This document shows, piece after piece, positions 1 through 8,116 of a stretch of 64,000 nucleotides of DNA. The notes beneath the pieces were generated by a model. It was given only the letters and a program-made list of their open reading frames with translations, did no database searches and was not told the DNA's origin. Every line of letters begins with the position of its first letter. The stretch's first letter is position 1. A program made the position numbers and the translations under genes. The stretch comes from Microbispora hainanensis (GTDB lineage: Bacteria; Actinomycetota; Actinomycetes; Streptosporangiales; Streptosporangiaceae): positions 1-64,000 of the forward strand of contig NZ_VIRM01000052.1 of assembly GCF_006874475.1 (NCBI RefSeq), read 5' to 3'.

Positions 1-42
1 ACCACGTGGCTTCGCCGACGTGATCTCGGGCACGGCCTGGAC

Positions 43-73
43 GCGGGCTCCTCCCATCGCGGAAGGGGCCCGC
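43..73 (+). promoter_or_regulatory. 9-bp hairpin in the 5' exon, target structure of the group IIC intron and cover of the Ro60 ribosome binding site
   Basis: Bases 43-51 (GCGGGCTCC) pair with 65-73 (GGGGCCCGC): nine pairs with one T-G wobble, loop 52-64, followed by TTTC and the ATG. Group IIC introns are known to insert just downstream of a stem-loop, and the intron begins 8 bases after this one. The purine-rich ribosome binding site GGAAGGGG (61-68) lies in the loop and 3' arm, so folding would hide it. That it regulates translation is inference. Confidence 0.7.
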
Positions 74-259
74 TTTCATGGTGCGCCCGGCATGGGCGAT
101 CGCTTGGGGGTGGAAGTCCCCTGGAGGAAGAGGTGGTGCTGACTCCGAGCCGGAGGCAAGGGCGTCATCGTGAGGTGGGGTCTGGAGGAAGCCCGAGGCG
201 AAACCCTGCACCGAGGAACACGAACCGCGTATGAGGCGGGGCGATCTGGGTGAGCCTGC

Positions 260-267
260 CATGGAAG
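260..267 (+). other. Candidate EBS1 of the group II intron
   Basis: CATGGAAG at 260-267 is complementary to the last eight exon bases CTTTCATG (73-80) with one G-T wobble. It lies in the region expected for intron domain I, before the ORF. The matching exon stretch includes the start codon of the interrupted gene, so target recognition itself reads the ATG. The assignment rests on complementarity only; no full fold was computed. Confidence 0.6.
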
Positions 268-585
268 GTGAAGCCCGTCACCATCAACAGGGTCGTCACG
301 TAGACGCGGCGGGCGTAGGGGGAAAGTGGTCGTTCTTACCCGGGGAGATCTGTCTGGGGTCGGTTGTGCTGTCGTTGTCGCCGCGCCGACGGGTTCGGTC
401 GTGAGACTGGATCTGATCAGGCAGAAGTCAGCAGAGGTCGTAGTACCGGTGAGGGGAACGGACAACCAGCCGGGAAGGACCGAACGTCGAGTAGAGCCGA
501 TGAGGGTGAGGTGCTCGTGCCGGTCGCGGTGATCGCAGCCATCCCGCATGCGCGGGCCCGCTGTGGGAGGGGCCGGTGAGTTCCG

Positions 586-1923
586 GTGAGTACCGCGGTG
601 GAGCGTAGCGGCCGGTCGGCGCCCTCGCCGGAGCCGGTGATCCCTGGCCTGGAGACGTCGTTGTGGGAGCAGATGCTCTCGCCGGCGAATCTGGGCAGGG
701 CGTTGAGGCGTGTGGAGGCCAATCGGGGTGCGCCGGGTGTGGACGGCATGACCACGGCCGAGCTTCGGCCGTGGCTGCGTGAGCACTGGGCAAAGGTCCG
801 GGAGGCGTTGGACGCGGGCACGTTTCGGCCGCAACCGGTGCGCCGGGTGGTGATCCCCAAGCCCGGTGGTGGGGAGCGGCTGCTGGGGGTGCCCACTGTG
901 CTGGACCGGTTGGTCCAGCAGGCGATCGCGCAGATCCTGACGCCGATTTTCGACCCGCATTTCGCGGGCGCGTCGTTTGGGTTCCGTCCCGGCAAGTCCG
1001 CCCATCAGGCGGTGCGGGCCGCGCGGCGGTGCATCGACGACGGGCTGCGGTGGGTGGTGGATGTCGATCTGGACCGGTTCTTCGATCGGGTCAATTTCGA
1101 CATGCTGATGGCGCGGGTGGCGCGCAAGGTCAACGACCGTGATGTGCTGCGGCTGATCCGGGCGTATCTGGAGGCCGGGGTGATGGTCGATGGGGTCAGG
1201 CAGGCGAGTGTGGAGGGGACCCCGCAGGGGTCGCCGCTGTCGCCGATCCTGTCGAACATCATGTTGGACGATCTGGACCGGGAGCTGTGGCGGCGCGGTC
1301 ATCGGTTCGTGCGTTACGCCGATGACCTTAGGGTCTTCGTGCGGAGCAAGCGGGCCGCCCGCAGAGTGCTCGACAGCGTCACCGGCGTGGTCGAGCGGCG
1401 GTTGAAGCTCAAGGTGAACCGGGACAAGTCCTCGGTCCGGCATGCGCGGGAGGCCACGCTGCTGGGGTTCGGGTTCTACTTCACCCGCTCCGGGGTCAAG
1501 ATCCGGGTCGATCCGAAGGTGATCAGTCGGTTCAAGGACCGGATCCGGGAGCTGACCGGCCGGGGGTGGAGCGTGTCGATGATCTGCAGAATCGACAGGC
1601 TCAATGCGTTCATCAGGGGGTGGATGGCCTATTTCCATCTCGCCGAGCTGTCTCAACGGCTGCGGGGGCTGGACAAGTGGCTGCACCGCCGGATGCGGCA
1701 GATCCGCTGGAAGGAATGGAAGCGCTACTCGGCCAAACGCCACAACCTGCGCAAGCTGGGCATCCCTGAGCGCACCGCGCGGGAATGGGCCATCAGCAGC
1801 AAAGGGTACTGGCGGATTGCCGGGTCGGTCGTCCTCCAGCGGGCACTGCCCGGCCTCTACTGGGATGGCCTTGGCCTGCTGGGACTACAAAGCACCTGGC
1901 ACAGGCTCAGAACAACGGCTTGA
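586..1923 (+). CDS. ltrA: Group II intron-encoded reverse transcriptase/maturase
   Basis: A 445-residue protein that helps the intron RNA fold and splice and copies it into DNA targets. The RT domain spans about residues 40-310, with GTPQGSPLSPILSN (motif 4 region) and the catalytic YADD at 244-247. The maturase (GIIM) domain follows at about 320-430, with the FIRGWMAYF and WKEWKR blocks. No HNH endonuclease follows, as in class C introns. The start is GTG 586, with GGGAGGGG about 13 bases upstream; no ATG fits the frame. The stop at 1923 lies just before domain V, the normal placement. The gene is intact. Confidence 0.95.
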   Translation: MSTAVERSGRSAPSPEPVIPGLETSLWEQMLSPANLGRALRRVEANRGAPGVDGMTTAELRPWLREHWAKVREALDAGTFRPQPVRRVVIPKPGGGERLLGVPTVLDRLVQQAIAQILTPIFDPHFAGASFGFRPGKSAHQAVRAARRCIDDGLRWVVDVDLDRFFDRVNFDMLMARVARKVNDRDVLRLIRAYLEAGVMVDGVRQASVEGTPQGSPLSPILSNIMLDDLDRELWRRGHRFVRYADDLRVFVRSKRAARRVLDSVTGVVERRLKLKVNRDKSSVRHAREATLLGFGFYFTRSGVKIRVDPKVISRFKDRIRELTGRGWSVSMICRIDRLNAFIRGWMAYFHLAELSQRLRGLDKWLHRRMRQIRWKEWKRYSAKRHNLRKLGIPERTAREWAISSKGYWRIAGSVVLQRALPGLYWDGLGLLGLQSTWHRLRTTA

Positions 1924-1928
1924 CGAAC

Positions 1929-1997
1929 CGCCGGATGCGGGCCCGCATGTCCGGTGGTGTGAGAGGAGGGTCGGGCGACCCGACCCTCCTACTCGAT
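1929..1997 (+). ncRNA. Group II intron domains V and VI
   Basis: Domain V (about 1929-1958) folds as ACCGCCGGA against TCCGGTGGT, capped by a short TGCG/CGCA helix with a 2-base bulge. Domain VI (1961-1997) has a perfect 12-bp stem, 1964-1975 with 1979-1990. It then has an unpaired A at 1991 followed by CTC pairing with GAG 1961-1963. That A is the likely branch point, 6 bases before the 3' splice site. These are the catalytic parts of the ribozyme. Confidence 0.85.
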
Positions 1998-3578
1998 TCC
2001 AAGTTCAACCGCGGCACGACCCAGGTCGCGACCACCAGCCCGGTCACCACCGAGGCGAGGCCGACCGGCCGTACGCACGAGGGTGCCCCCGGCTACATCC
2101 GCGATGCGAAGTCGGAGCTGTTCCTGCTCGCCGTCTCCACCATGGTGGGCGAGGACACCTTCTATGAGAAGGCCGGCGACCGCGACGAGCGCTTCCGCGC
2201 CCTCGTCCACCAGGTGGCCGTCGAGGACGGGGACTGGCTGGCCCGCTTCCTGCCGTGGCTGCGCGGCGAGGCGAACATGCGGTCCGCGCCGATCGTGGCC
2301 GCCCTGGAGGCCGTACGAGCCCGCCTGGCGGCCGGACTGCACGGCGGCAACCGCGAGCTGGTCGCCTCCGTGCTGCAGCGTGCCGACGAGCCGGGCGAGG
2401 CACTCGCGTACTGGACGTCGCGGTACGGCCGGGCCATCCCCAAGCCGGTGAAGCGCGGCGTCGCCGACGCCGTCCAGCGGCTCTACACGGAGCGGTCCCT
2501 GGCGAAGTACGACAGCGACGCCCGCGCCTTCCGCTTCGGCGACGTCATCGAGCTCGTCCATCCCGCCCCGGCCGCTGACAAGCGGCTGTGGCAGGGCGAC
2601 CTGTTCGCCCACGCGCTCGACCGGCGTCACGGCCGGGACAAGCCGGTCCCGCAGTCGCTGCGCATGCTGCGCGACCGGGCCGAGCTGCTCGCCATCCCGG
2701 TCGGGGAGCGGCGCTCCGCGCTGGCCGACCCGAGCCGCCTGGCCGCCGCGGGCATCACCTGGGAGGCGCTCGCCGGCTGGCTGCAGAGCGCGATGGACGC
2801 CGATGCCTGGGCGTCGGTCATTCCCTCCATGGGCTACATGGCGCTGCTCCGGAACCTGCGCAACTTCGACGAGGCGGGCGTCGGTGACGAGCTCGCGGAC
2901 CAGATCATCGCCAAGCTGACCGACCCGGAGGAGGTCGCGCGGTCGCGGCAGCTCCCGTTCCGCTTCTACTCGGCATACCGGTCGGCGCCGTCGCCGCGCT
3001 GGGGCCGGGCGCTGGACACGGCGCTGACCCTGGCCACGCGGAACGTGCCCTCGTTCCGGGGACGGACGCTCGTGCTCGTCGACACGTCGTCGTCGATGTC
3101 GTCCGGTGCGGTCTCCGCACGGTCGATGGTCACGCCGGTCCAGGCCGCCGCGCTGTTCGGCGTCACGTTGGCGGCGCGCGGCGACCAGGTCGACCTCGTG
3201 GGCTTCGCCGACGGCACGTTCCGGCACAAGATCCGGCCGGGAGCGTCGGTGCTGCGCGCGGTCGAGCGCTTCTGCGGACGGATCGGCGAGGTCGGCCACG
3301 GCACGCAGATCGCCGACGCCCTGCACAGGTCCTGGAAGGGGCATGACCGGGTGGTGATCCTCTCGGACATGCAGACCATGACGGGCCACTACGCGAGCGG
3401 GGTCACGACCGCGGTCCCGGCACATGTGCCGGTGTACGGGTTCAACCTCGTCGGATACAGGACGGCGGCGATGCCGACCGGCTCCGCCGACCGCCATGAG
3501 TTCGGCGGGTTCTCCGACGCGTGCTTCCGGCTGATCCCGCTCCTGGAGGCGGGCCGAGACGCCGGCTGGCCGTTCTAG
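1998..3578 (+). CDS. rsr: TROVE domain (Ro60/Rsr) RNA-binding protein, body exon; start codon lies at 78-80 across the intron
   Basis: A ring-shaped Ro60 homologue that binds Y-type and damaged RNAs and works with exoribonucleases in RNA quality control. After splicing, ATG (78-80) joins TCC at 1998, giving 527 residues beginning MSKFNRGTTQ. The HEAT-like TROVE ring covers about residues 20-350. The von Willebrand A domain follows with MIDAS motif DTSSSM starting at residue 363. Unspliced mRNA read from ATG 78 would stop after about 31 codons, so full-length protein should depend on splicing. In-frame upstream codons inside the intron (for example ATG 1785) could give an abnormal N-terminus only. 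The binding site GGAAGGGG is at 61-68. A hairpin terminator follows. No Y RNA was recognised nearby. Confidence 0.93.
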   Translation, partial: SKFNRGTTQVATTSPVTTEARPTGRTHEGAPGYIRDAKSELFLLAVSTMVGEDTFYEKAGDRDERFRALVHQVAVEDGDWLARFLPWLRGEANMRSAPIVAALEAVRARLAAGLHGGNRELVASVLQRADEPGEALAYWTSRYGRAIPKPVKRGVADAVQRLYTERSLAKYDSDARAFRFGDVIELVHPAPAADKRLWQGDLFAHALDRRHGRDKPVPQSLRMLRDRAELLAIPVGERRSALADPSRLAAAGITWEALAGWLQSAMDADAWASVIPSMGYMALLRNLRNFDEAGVGDELADQIIAKLTDPEEVARSRQLPFRFYSAYRSAPSPRWGRALDTALTLATRNVPSFRGRTLVLVDTSSSMSSGAVSARSMVTPVQAAALFGVTLAARGDQVDLVGFADGTFRHKIRPGASVLRAVERFCGRIGEVGHGTQIADALHRSWKGHDRVVILSDMQTMTGHYASGVTTAVPAHVPVYGFNLVGYRTAAMPTGSADRHEFGGFSDACFRLIPLLEAGRDAGWPF

Positions 3579-3584
3579 CGACGA

Positions 3585-3622
3585 GGCCGCCTCGCCCGAC
3601 CGTACGGCCAGGCGAGGCGGCC
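3585..3622 (+). terminator. Intrinsic terminator-like hairpin after the Ro60 gene
   Basis: A perfect 12-bp inverted repeat, GGCCGCCTCGCC (3585-3596) and GGCGAGGCGGCC (3611-3622), with a 14-base loop, begins 6 bases after the stop codon. No U-tract follows, which is usual for actinomycete terminators. Confidence 0.8.
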
Positions 3623-3784
3623 GTGAGAGGAGCCCGACGCGCGGCAACCCGACCACAGGCGGACACAGTGCCATGTCCTGACCCGGGGAGGGCTAACAAT
3701 TCGATCTCTCCCGCCGGACCTGCCTATCGGCGGGTGGATCATCGGCTTTTGGACCGATACAGCTCGCGCCCCCCGGAGCAAGCG

Positions 3785-4570
3785 ATGGCGTACCCGCAAG
3801 GCCCTCAGGACCCGCAGCAGTGGCACACGCAGCCAGGACAGTTCTACGGCCCGCCCCCGGGCTACGGCTCCCAGCCCCCGCAGCCGCCGAAGAAGTCGTC
3901 GAACACGGGGTTGATCGTCCTGGCGGTGATCGGCGGGCTCTGCCTGGTGCTGTTCGCCGGGTGCGCCGCACTGATCGCTCTGTCCGGCGGCAACACGCCA
4001 GAAGTCGTAACCGCCACCGCGCCTGCTGACACGACCATGGCCGAGCCTCAGCAGCAGGTTACCGAGGAGACGCAGGACCAGGCGGCCGAGGAGCAGTCGC
4101 AGCAGCAGACGACCGAGCAGTCCCAGGACCGGACGGCGGAGCAGGGCGTACTGGAACCAGCCGAAGTCGGCGGGACGCTCACCCTGGAGGGCAGGGACCC
4201 CGGGGTCAAGGTCGACGTCACCGTAACCAAGGTCGTGGAGAAAGCGACCCCCGCCAGCGATTTCCTGAAGCCGAAGTCCGGCAACCGGTACGTCGCTATC
4301 GAGTTCCGTATCAAGAACAAGGGGCGGGCCGTCTACAGCGACGCACCGTCCAACGGCGCGAAGCTGATCGACGACCAGGGGCAGCAGTACAACACCACCT
4401 ATGGCGAGGTCCGCGAGGGTGTCCTCTTTGGCGCGATCACGGTCTCGCCGGGGGACATCCGGAAGGGCGTGGTGCTGTATGAGATACCGGAGTCGGTGAA
4501 ACTCGCGAAGTTCCAGTTCGCGCTCAACAGCGGATTCGCAGATCAAAAGGGTGAATGGGTCCTAACGTAA
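3785..4570 (+). CDS. DUF4352 domain membrane-anchored protein
   Basis: A 261-residue exported protein of unknown role. A proline/glutamine-rich cytosolic head (residues 1-38, PPPGYGSQPPQPPKK) precedes one membrane helix (about 42-68, ending with GCAALIALSGG). A Gln/Glu/Thr-rich linker follows, then a C-terminal DUF4352 beta-sandwich (about 130-260). Such domains are thought to be extracellular immunoglobulin-like modules. The start ATG 3785 has GGAG at 3775-3778. The long open frame upstream of it lacks such a site. The gene overlaps the convergent glycosyltransferase by 9 bases at the 3' end. Confidence 0.85.
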   Translation: MAYPQGPQDPQQWHTQPGQFYGPPPGYGSQPPQPPKKSSNTGLIVLAVIGGLCLVLFAGCAALIALSGGNTPEVVTATAPADTTMAEPQQQVTEETQDQAAEEQSQQQTTEQSQDRTAEQGVLEPAEVGGTLTLEGRDPGVKVDVTVTKVVEKATPASDFLKPKSGNRYVAIEFRIKNKGRAVYSDAPSNGAKLIDDQGQQYNTTYGEVREGVLFGAITVSPGDIRKGVVLYEIPESVKLAKFQFALNSGFADQKGEWVLT

Positions 4571-5617
4571 GCAGAGGTAGTGAAGGCGTAGACGAAGCCG
4601 GCGTGTTTCCGCACTGCCAGGCCCAGGAGGTCCAACGTCCCCCGCGGCCCTGTCCGCAGGGTGCGGATCGGGCTCCAGGGCCGCGCAGGCCACGGCGTCG
4701 GCGACGGCCCGCGGACCACCGCCGGGGGCGAGTCGTGCGCGTGCCCGCAGCCCGAGCGCGAGTGCCGCCGTCGCCGGTATCAGCACCATGCTGCGGCCGC
4801 GGGTCGCGGGAGCGGCGGCCAGCGCCGCGACAGCCGCCGCGCCCACGGCGACGACCGGGTTGCAGCGCGGCACGCGCCGGTCCGGGTGGACCATGGCAAG
4901 CCACTGCTGCGACCCGCCCTGCCTGTAGAGCCTGCGCCACACGCTGCGCACCGACTCCGGGCCGAGCCGGGCCTGGACCATCTCGGCGTCCGGCTCGGCC
5001 CGCAGCGTGAAGCCCCGCCTGGTCAGGCGGATGCCCAGGTCCATGTCCTCGCCCCCGGCCACGGTCGGCGACGTCTCCGCGAAGCCGCCGACCGCTTCGA
5101 ACGCCGTCCGTCGTAGCAGCAGGTTGGATGTGGCCGCCCACTCCAGTTCGTCACCGGCGGCCGGCCTCTTCAGGTCGCCGTGGAGCAGGGAGGACCGGCG
5201 CATGATCCGGACCACGGCCGCCGGGCTCTCCACGACGACCGTCGGGCCGGCCAGCCCGGCAGTGCCCGTCGCCACGCGGATGGTCTTGACGTACCGCCGC
5301 AGCAGGCCGGGTGAGGCGCGGCAGTCCGAGTCGACGAACAGCAGAAGATCGTGGGAGGCGTGACGAGCGCCCAGGTTACGCTTCGCCCCGACATGCCGGG
5401 GACCATGCAGATAGCGGGCATCGTGCCGTTCGCACTGCTCGCGGTGGCGCGCGGCGTCCTCCGGACCGGAGTCGTCCACCACGAGGACCTCGACGGGCTC
5501 GGGACAGCGCGCCGCCGCCGCCCGCACGCTGGCCAGCATCCGCTCGGTCGCCGCCACCCTGCCGCGGACGGGGACCACCACCGACACCCCCGGGGAGAGC
5601 GCGGATTCCCCGGTCAT
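4562..5617 (-). CDS. Family 2 glycosyltransferase with C-terminal hydrophobic segment
   Basis: A 351-residue enzyme predicted to transfer a sugar from a nucleotide sugar. The GT-A fold starts with VSVVVPVRGR (about residues 10-20). It has the nucleotide-binding VVDDSG, the metal-binding DSD in FVDSDCRASP, and the acceptor-side GGEDMDLGIRL. A hydrophobic Ala/Val stretch follows near residue 280. The start ATG 5617 has GGGAGGG upstream. The last ~35 residues look wrong: from about 4680 the codon bias favours another frame, which would end near 4543. A 1-base frameshift in the tail is therefore possible. The domain resembles MftF-type enzymes, but no other mycofactocin gene is present. Confidence 0.8.
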   Translation of the reverse strand: MTGESALSPGVSVVVPVRGRVAATERMLASVRAAAARCPEPVEVLVVDDSGPEDAARHREQCERHDARYLHGPRHVGAKRNLGARHASHDLLLFVDSDCRASPGLLRRYVKTIRVATGTAGLAGPTVVVESPAAVVRIMRRSSLLHGDLKRPAAGDELEWAATSNLLLRRTAFEAVGGFAETSPTVAGGEDMDLGIRLTRRGFTLRAEPDAEMVQARLGPESVRSVWRRLYRQGGSQQWLAMVHPDRRVPRCNPVVAVGAAAVAALAAAPATRGRSMVLIPATAALALGLRARARLAPGGGPRAVADAVACAALEPDPHPADRAAGDVGPPGPGSAETRRLRLRLHYLCLR

Positions 5618-5718
5618 GCCGGCCCTCCCGTCACCGATGTCCAGCGTGACTTTCCCCGGACCGACCACGGCGCCCGTATCGGGGATTATCCCGGCTCGGG
5701 CGTCGATTCGGGATGCAG

Positions 5719-6756
5719 TCAGCGGCCCAGGGGGATGATCCTGCGGAACTTGCCGCTGGCCGACTGCTCCGGCGGCTCCACGGCGCGTTCCAGCGCGACG
5801 TGCTCGGCCTTGTGCTCGGCCAGGAGGCGCGAGATCTCCTCGCGTACGCTCCGCCACACGTCATCGGGGTCGGCGCCGTCCGCCTGCGTCAGCCGCACCC
5901 GCAGCGTGGCCGGCGCGCTCTGCACGACCTGGAACTGCGCGATGCCGGGGACGCGGTCCAGCAGCGTGCCGAACGCCATGGGGGAGATGCGGACGTGCCG
6001 GTCGCCGCCCGCGGGGAACTCGAGCAACTCCGCCGCGCGGCCCTGCACCTGGACAGCGGGCAGCGGGCTGCCACACGGGCAGGCGTCGGGCCGCATCAGG
6101 ACGTTGTCGCCCATGTCGTAGCGGAGGATCGGCTGGATCCGGTTGGCGAGATTGCTCAACAGGACGGTGTGTGATGGCTGCCCCGGCGGGACGGGCCGTT
6201 GGTCGGCGTCGACCGGCTCCAGCACCACCCAGTCGGTGTCGAGGTGCAGCCAGTTGTGCGCGCAGCCGTAGGCGAGGAAGCCGCACTCGGTGGCGGCGTA
6301 GGCGGAGCGGACCTGGGCGTGGAACGCGGAGGCGATCCGGGTGCGGTTCTCCGCGGTCAGCGCCTCGCCGTCGGCGATGACCATCCCCGGGTGGATGTGC
6401 AGGCGGCCGGCCTCCTGCTCCCTGGCCAGCAGCCCTAGCATGCTGGAGAAGCCGGCGAGCGAGCTGGGCTTGTACCGGTTCGGCTCGGCCACCAGTTGCG
6501 GCAGCGGCTTGTCGATGGAGAACTCCCGCAGCAACCAGCCGAGCCGCGGATGGTCGCGCCGGAACCGTGCGGCCGTGGCGACGGTGGAGAAGCGCGCCAT
6601 GAGCGCCTGCTTGCCGGTGACCGGGAGCCGTGCCGGGTCGTCGATGTCGTCGGGCAGCGCGCGGTGCAGCTCCCGGTAGTAGGGCGAGTGGGCGCGGGCG
6701 TAGGCCACGGCCTGCCGCGCGCGGCGACGTCGAGCCCGTACCGCGCGGCTCGCCAC
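5719..6756 (-). pseudogene. Phenylacetate-CoA ligase-like adenylate-forming enzyme, internally deleted
   Basis: The C-terminal two thirds match the PaaK-like family: YAATECGFLAYGC, then LSNLANRIQPILRYDMGDN and a C-terminal domain ending ASGKFRRIIPLGR. The N-terminus holds YARAHSPYYRELHR and LPVTGKQALMARF. The family then has about 100 residues with the ATP-binding TSGTTG loop, but here the sequence jumps at about 6585 straight to RLGWLLREFSIDKPLPQLV. Without that loop adenylation should not work. The normal start is also missing, since the frame runs into a TetR remnant. I read it as a non-functional remnant, although the frame is open. Confidence 0.75.
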
Positions 6757-7120
6757 AGCTCGTCCTGTGACCGGCCGAGTTCGACGCTCGCCAGGCTCGC
6801 CTGCTGGACGGCGCCGATCAGGGAGCCGGTCATCGCGGCGGCGGTGACCGGATCCAGCCGGCCCGGGAACGCCTTGAGCAGTTCGCCGGCCATCCTGCGC
6901 TGCAGGTCCAGCAGCAGGTTGAGCCCCTTGGCCTGCAGCGCCGGCGTCGTCATCATCAGGCGGACCCCCGCCGACAGCTCCTCGGGTTCCTTGCGGGGCA
7001 CCTCGGGGCGGCGCCGGGCGGCGTACTCCTGCACCGCCCTGACCAGCAGCTCGTCCGGGCCCTCCTGCGGTCGCGGCGCCGCCAGGGCGGCGGCGTACGG
7101 GACGTTCGACGAGGTGCCGA
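6720..7120 (-). pseudogene. TetR-family regulator, C-terminal remnant
   Basis: The segment reading GPDELLVRAVQEY, RLMMTTPALQAKGLNLLLD and GSLIGAVQQASLASVELG is typical of the ligand-binding C-terminal half of TetR regulators. No DNA-binding helix-turn-helix is found upstream. At the 3' end the frame runs into the ligase remnant in a different frame, without its own stop. Both ends are therefore lost. It probably once regulated the adjacent ligase/glycosyltransferase genes. Confidence 0.65.
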
Positions 7121-7180
7121 TGCGGCCGGAGCTAGAGCTGCACCGTCAATGTCTCCGCGCCGGGAAACCCCATGCCCGTG

Positions 7181-7285
7181 TCAGTTCACCCGGCCCCAGA
7201 TGCCGAGCAGGTCCTTGCCCGGGCGGAAACCGTGTGCCTCTGCCATGTGCGCCGCCTTCTTGAGCCCACTGGCCAGAGCAGACGG
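7181..7285 (-). pseudogene. C-terminal remnant of an unidentified gene
   Basis: On the minus strand an open frame with good GC3 bias reads LASGLKKAAHMAEAHGF, then RPGKDLLGIWGRVN and a stop at 7181-7183. It has no start and abuts the recombinase remnant at about 7286. I do not recognise the family. It looks like the tail of an enzyme cut by the same rearrangement. Confidence 0.4.
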
Positions 7286-7288
7286 CAG

Positions 7289-7422
7289 GTGTGCGTCGCT
7301 TACGCCCGCGTTTCCACCCGCGGTCAAAGCCTCGATCGTCGGATCGACGCCCTGCGGGTGGCCGGCTGCCGCAAGGTCTTCGCGGACAAGAAGTCCGGTA
7401 AGAACGCCGTGCGGCGCAACAC
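7289..7422 (+). pseudogene. Serine recombinase (resolvase) N-terminal remnant
   Basis: The stretch VCVAYARVSTRGQSLDRRID followed by ALRVAGCRKVFADKKSGK is the N-terminal catalytic start of a resolvase/invertase, with the nucleophile Ser in YARVST. The frame continues only as noise after about 7422, so the rest of the catalytic domain and the DNA-binding domain are missing. It marks a former mobile element in this broken stretch. Confidence 0.75.
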
Positions 7423-7461
7423 CGAGCTAGGGCGGCAATTCGCGATCCGCCGACCGTTCGC

Positions 7462-8085
7462 TCAGACGGGAAGTTCGGTGATGCCGAGGGCGAAGTCCAC
7501 GTTTCCCACCCCGTGGTTGGCGAGGCCCACCGTGACCACGCCCGCTCCTTCCAGCCAGTGCGCCATTTTCAGGCCGCCGACGTCCAGCGGGCGCAGCCCG
7601 AGGCTCTCGATGAACGCCCCCACACGTGCCTTGGCCTGCGCGTCATCGCCGGCGATGAAGACGTCGGGCCGGCCCTTCTCCAGCACATGACGGAAGACGG
7701 TGTTGAACGCCTTCACCACGCCGGCGCCGGCCGGGGCCGCCTTGGCGACTTCCTGCGCGATCGAGGTCTCCTCGCGGTGGGCCAGCCCGTCGAAGGTCGA
7801 ATTGAAGGGATTGCTGATGTCGACGATGACCTTGCCCGCGAGAGCGTCTCCATAACGGGCGATGACCGGCACGACACCGTCGTACAACAGGGCCACGATG
7901 ACGATGTCCCCGGCGGGGGCGGTGCCCCATTCTCCTGTCGTGGCGCCGCCGCCGAGAGCCTTGGCCAGGTCAGCGGCCTTGGACTGATCGCGGCCCATGA
8001 CTTCGACGGTGTTGCCGCCCGCTACCGCCCGCGCGCCGATGGTGCGGGCCATGTTTCCCGTGCCGATGATGCTGATGGTGCTCAT
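7462..8085 (-). CDS. NADPH-dependent F420 reductase-like NAD(P)-binding oxidoreductase
   Basis: A 207-residue single-domain Rossmann protein of the F420-oxidoreductase/NADP-binding family (Pfam F420_oxidored type). The dinucleotide loop IGTGNMA is at residues 7-13 and VIVDISNPF at about 88-96. KAFNTVF, a family hallmark, lies at about 125-131. Such proteins move hydride between NADPH and F420 or reduce small substrates. It lies 31 bases downstream of an SDR gene on the same strand, so the two probably form an operon under the divergent TetR gene at 8997. Confidence 0.85.
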   Translation of the reverse strand: MSTISIIGTGNMARTIGARAVAGGNTVEVMGRDQSKAADLAKALGGGATTGEWGTAPAGDIVIVALLYDGVVPVIARYGDALAGKVIVDISNPFNSTFDGLAHREETSIAQEVAKAAPAGAGVVKAFNTVFRHVLEKGRPDVFIAGDDAQAKARVGAFIESLGLRPLDVGGLKMAHWLEGAGVVTVGLANHGVGNVDFALGITELPV

Positions 8086-8116
8086 GACATGTCCTGCCCT
8101 GGTGTGGTTCTCCGGT

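Larger units (their letters stand above)
81..1997 (+). mobile_element. Group II intron (class IIC type) inserted after the start codon of the Ro60 gene
   Basis: This is a complete self-splicing retroelement of 1917 bases. The 5' end is GTGCG at 81, the usual group II boundary. The 3' end is CTCGAT at 1992-1997. Domain V and a long domain VI stem with a bulged A are visible before the 3' end. A candidate EBS1 (CATGGAAG, 260-267) pairs over all 8 bases, with one wobble, with IBS1 (CTTTCATG, 73-80). The encoded RT has no endonuclease domain and the insertion follows a hairpin, both typical of class C. Removing 81-1997 joins ATG directly to TCC AAG TTC, restoring a canonical Ro60 N-terminus, which fixes both splice sites. 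All parts look intact, so it is probably active or recently active. Confidence 0.93.

Noticed and set aside
76-1743. A 555-codon open frame on the minus strand over the intron
   Set aside because: It is antisense to the reverse transcriptase, Pro/Arg/His-rich and without motifs. It is explained by GC bias.
1785-1997. ATG 1785 as the start of the Ro60 protein
   Set aside because: The added 71 residues are the other-frame reading of the maturase C-terminus and intron domains V-VI. Splicing to ATG 78 gives the standard N-terminus.
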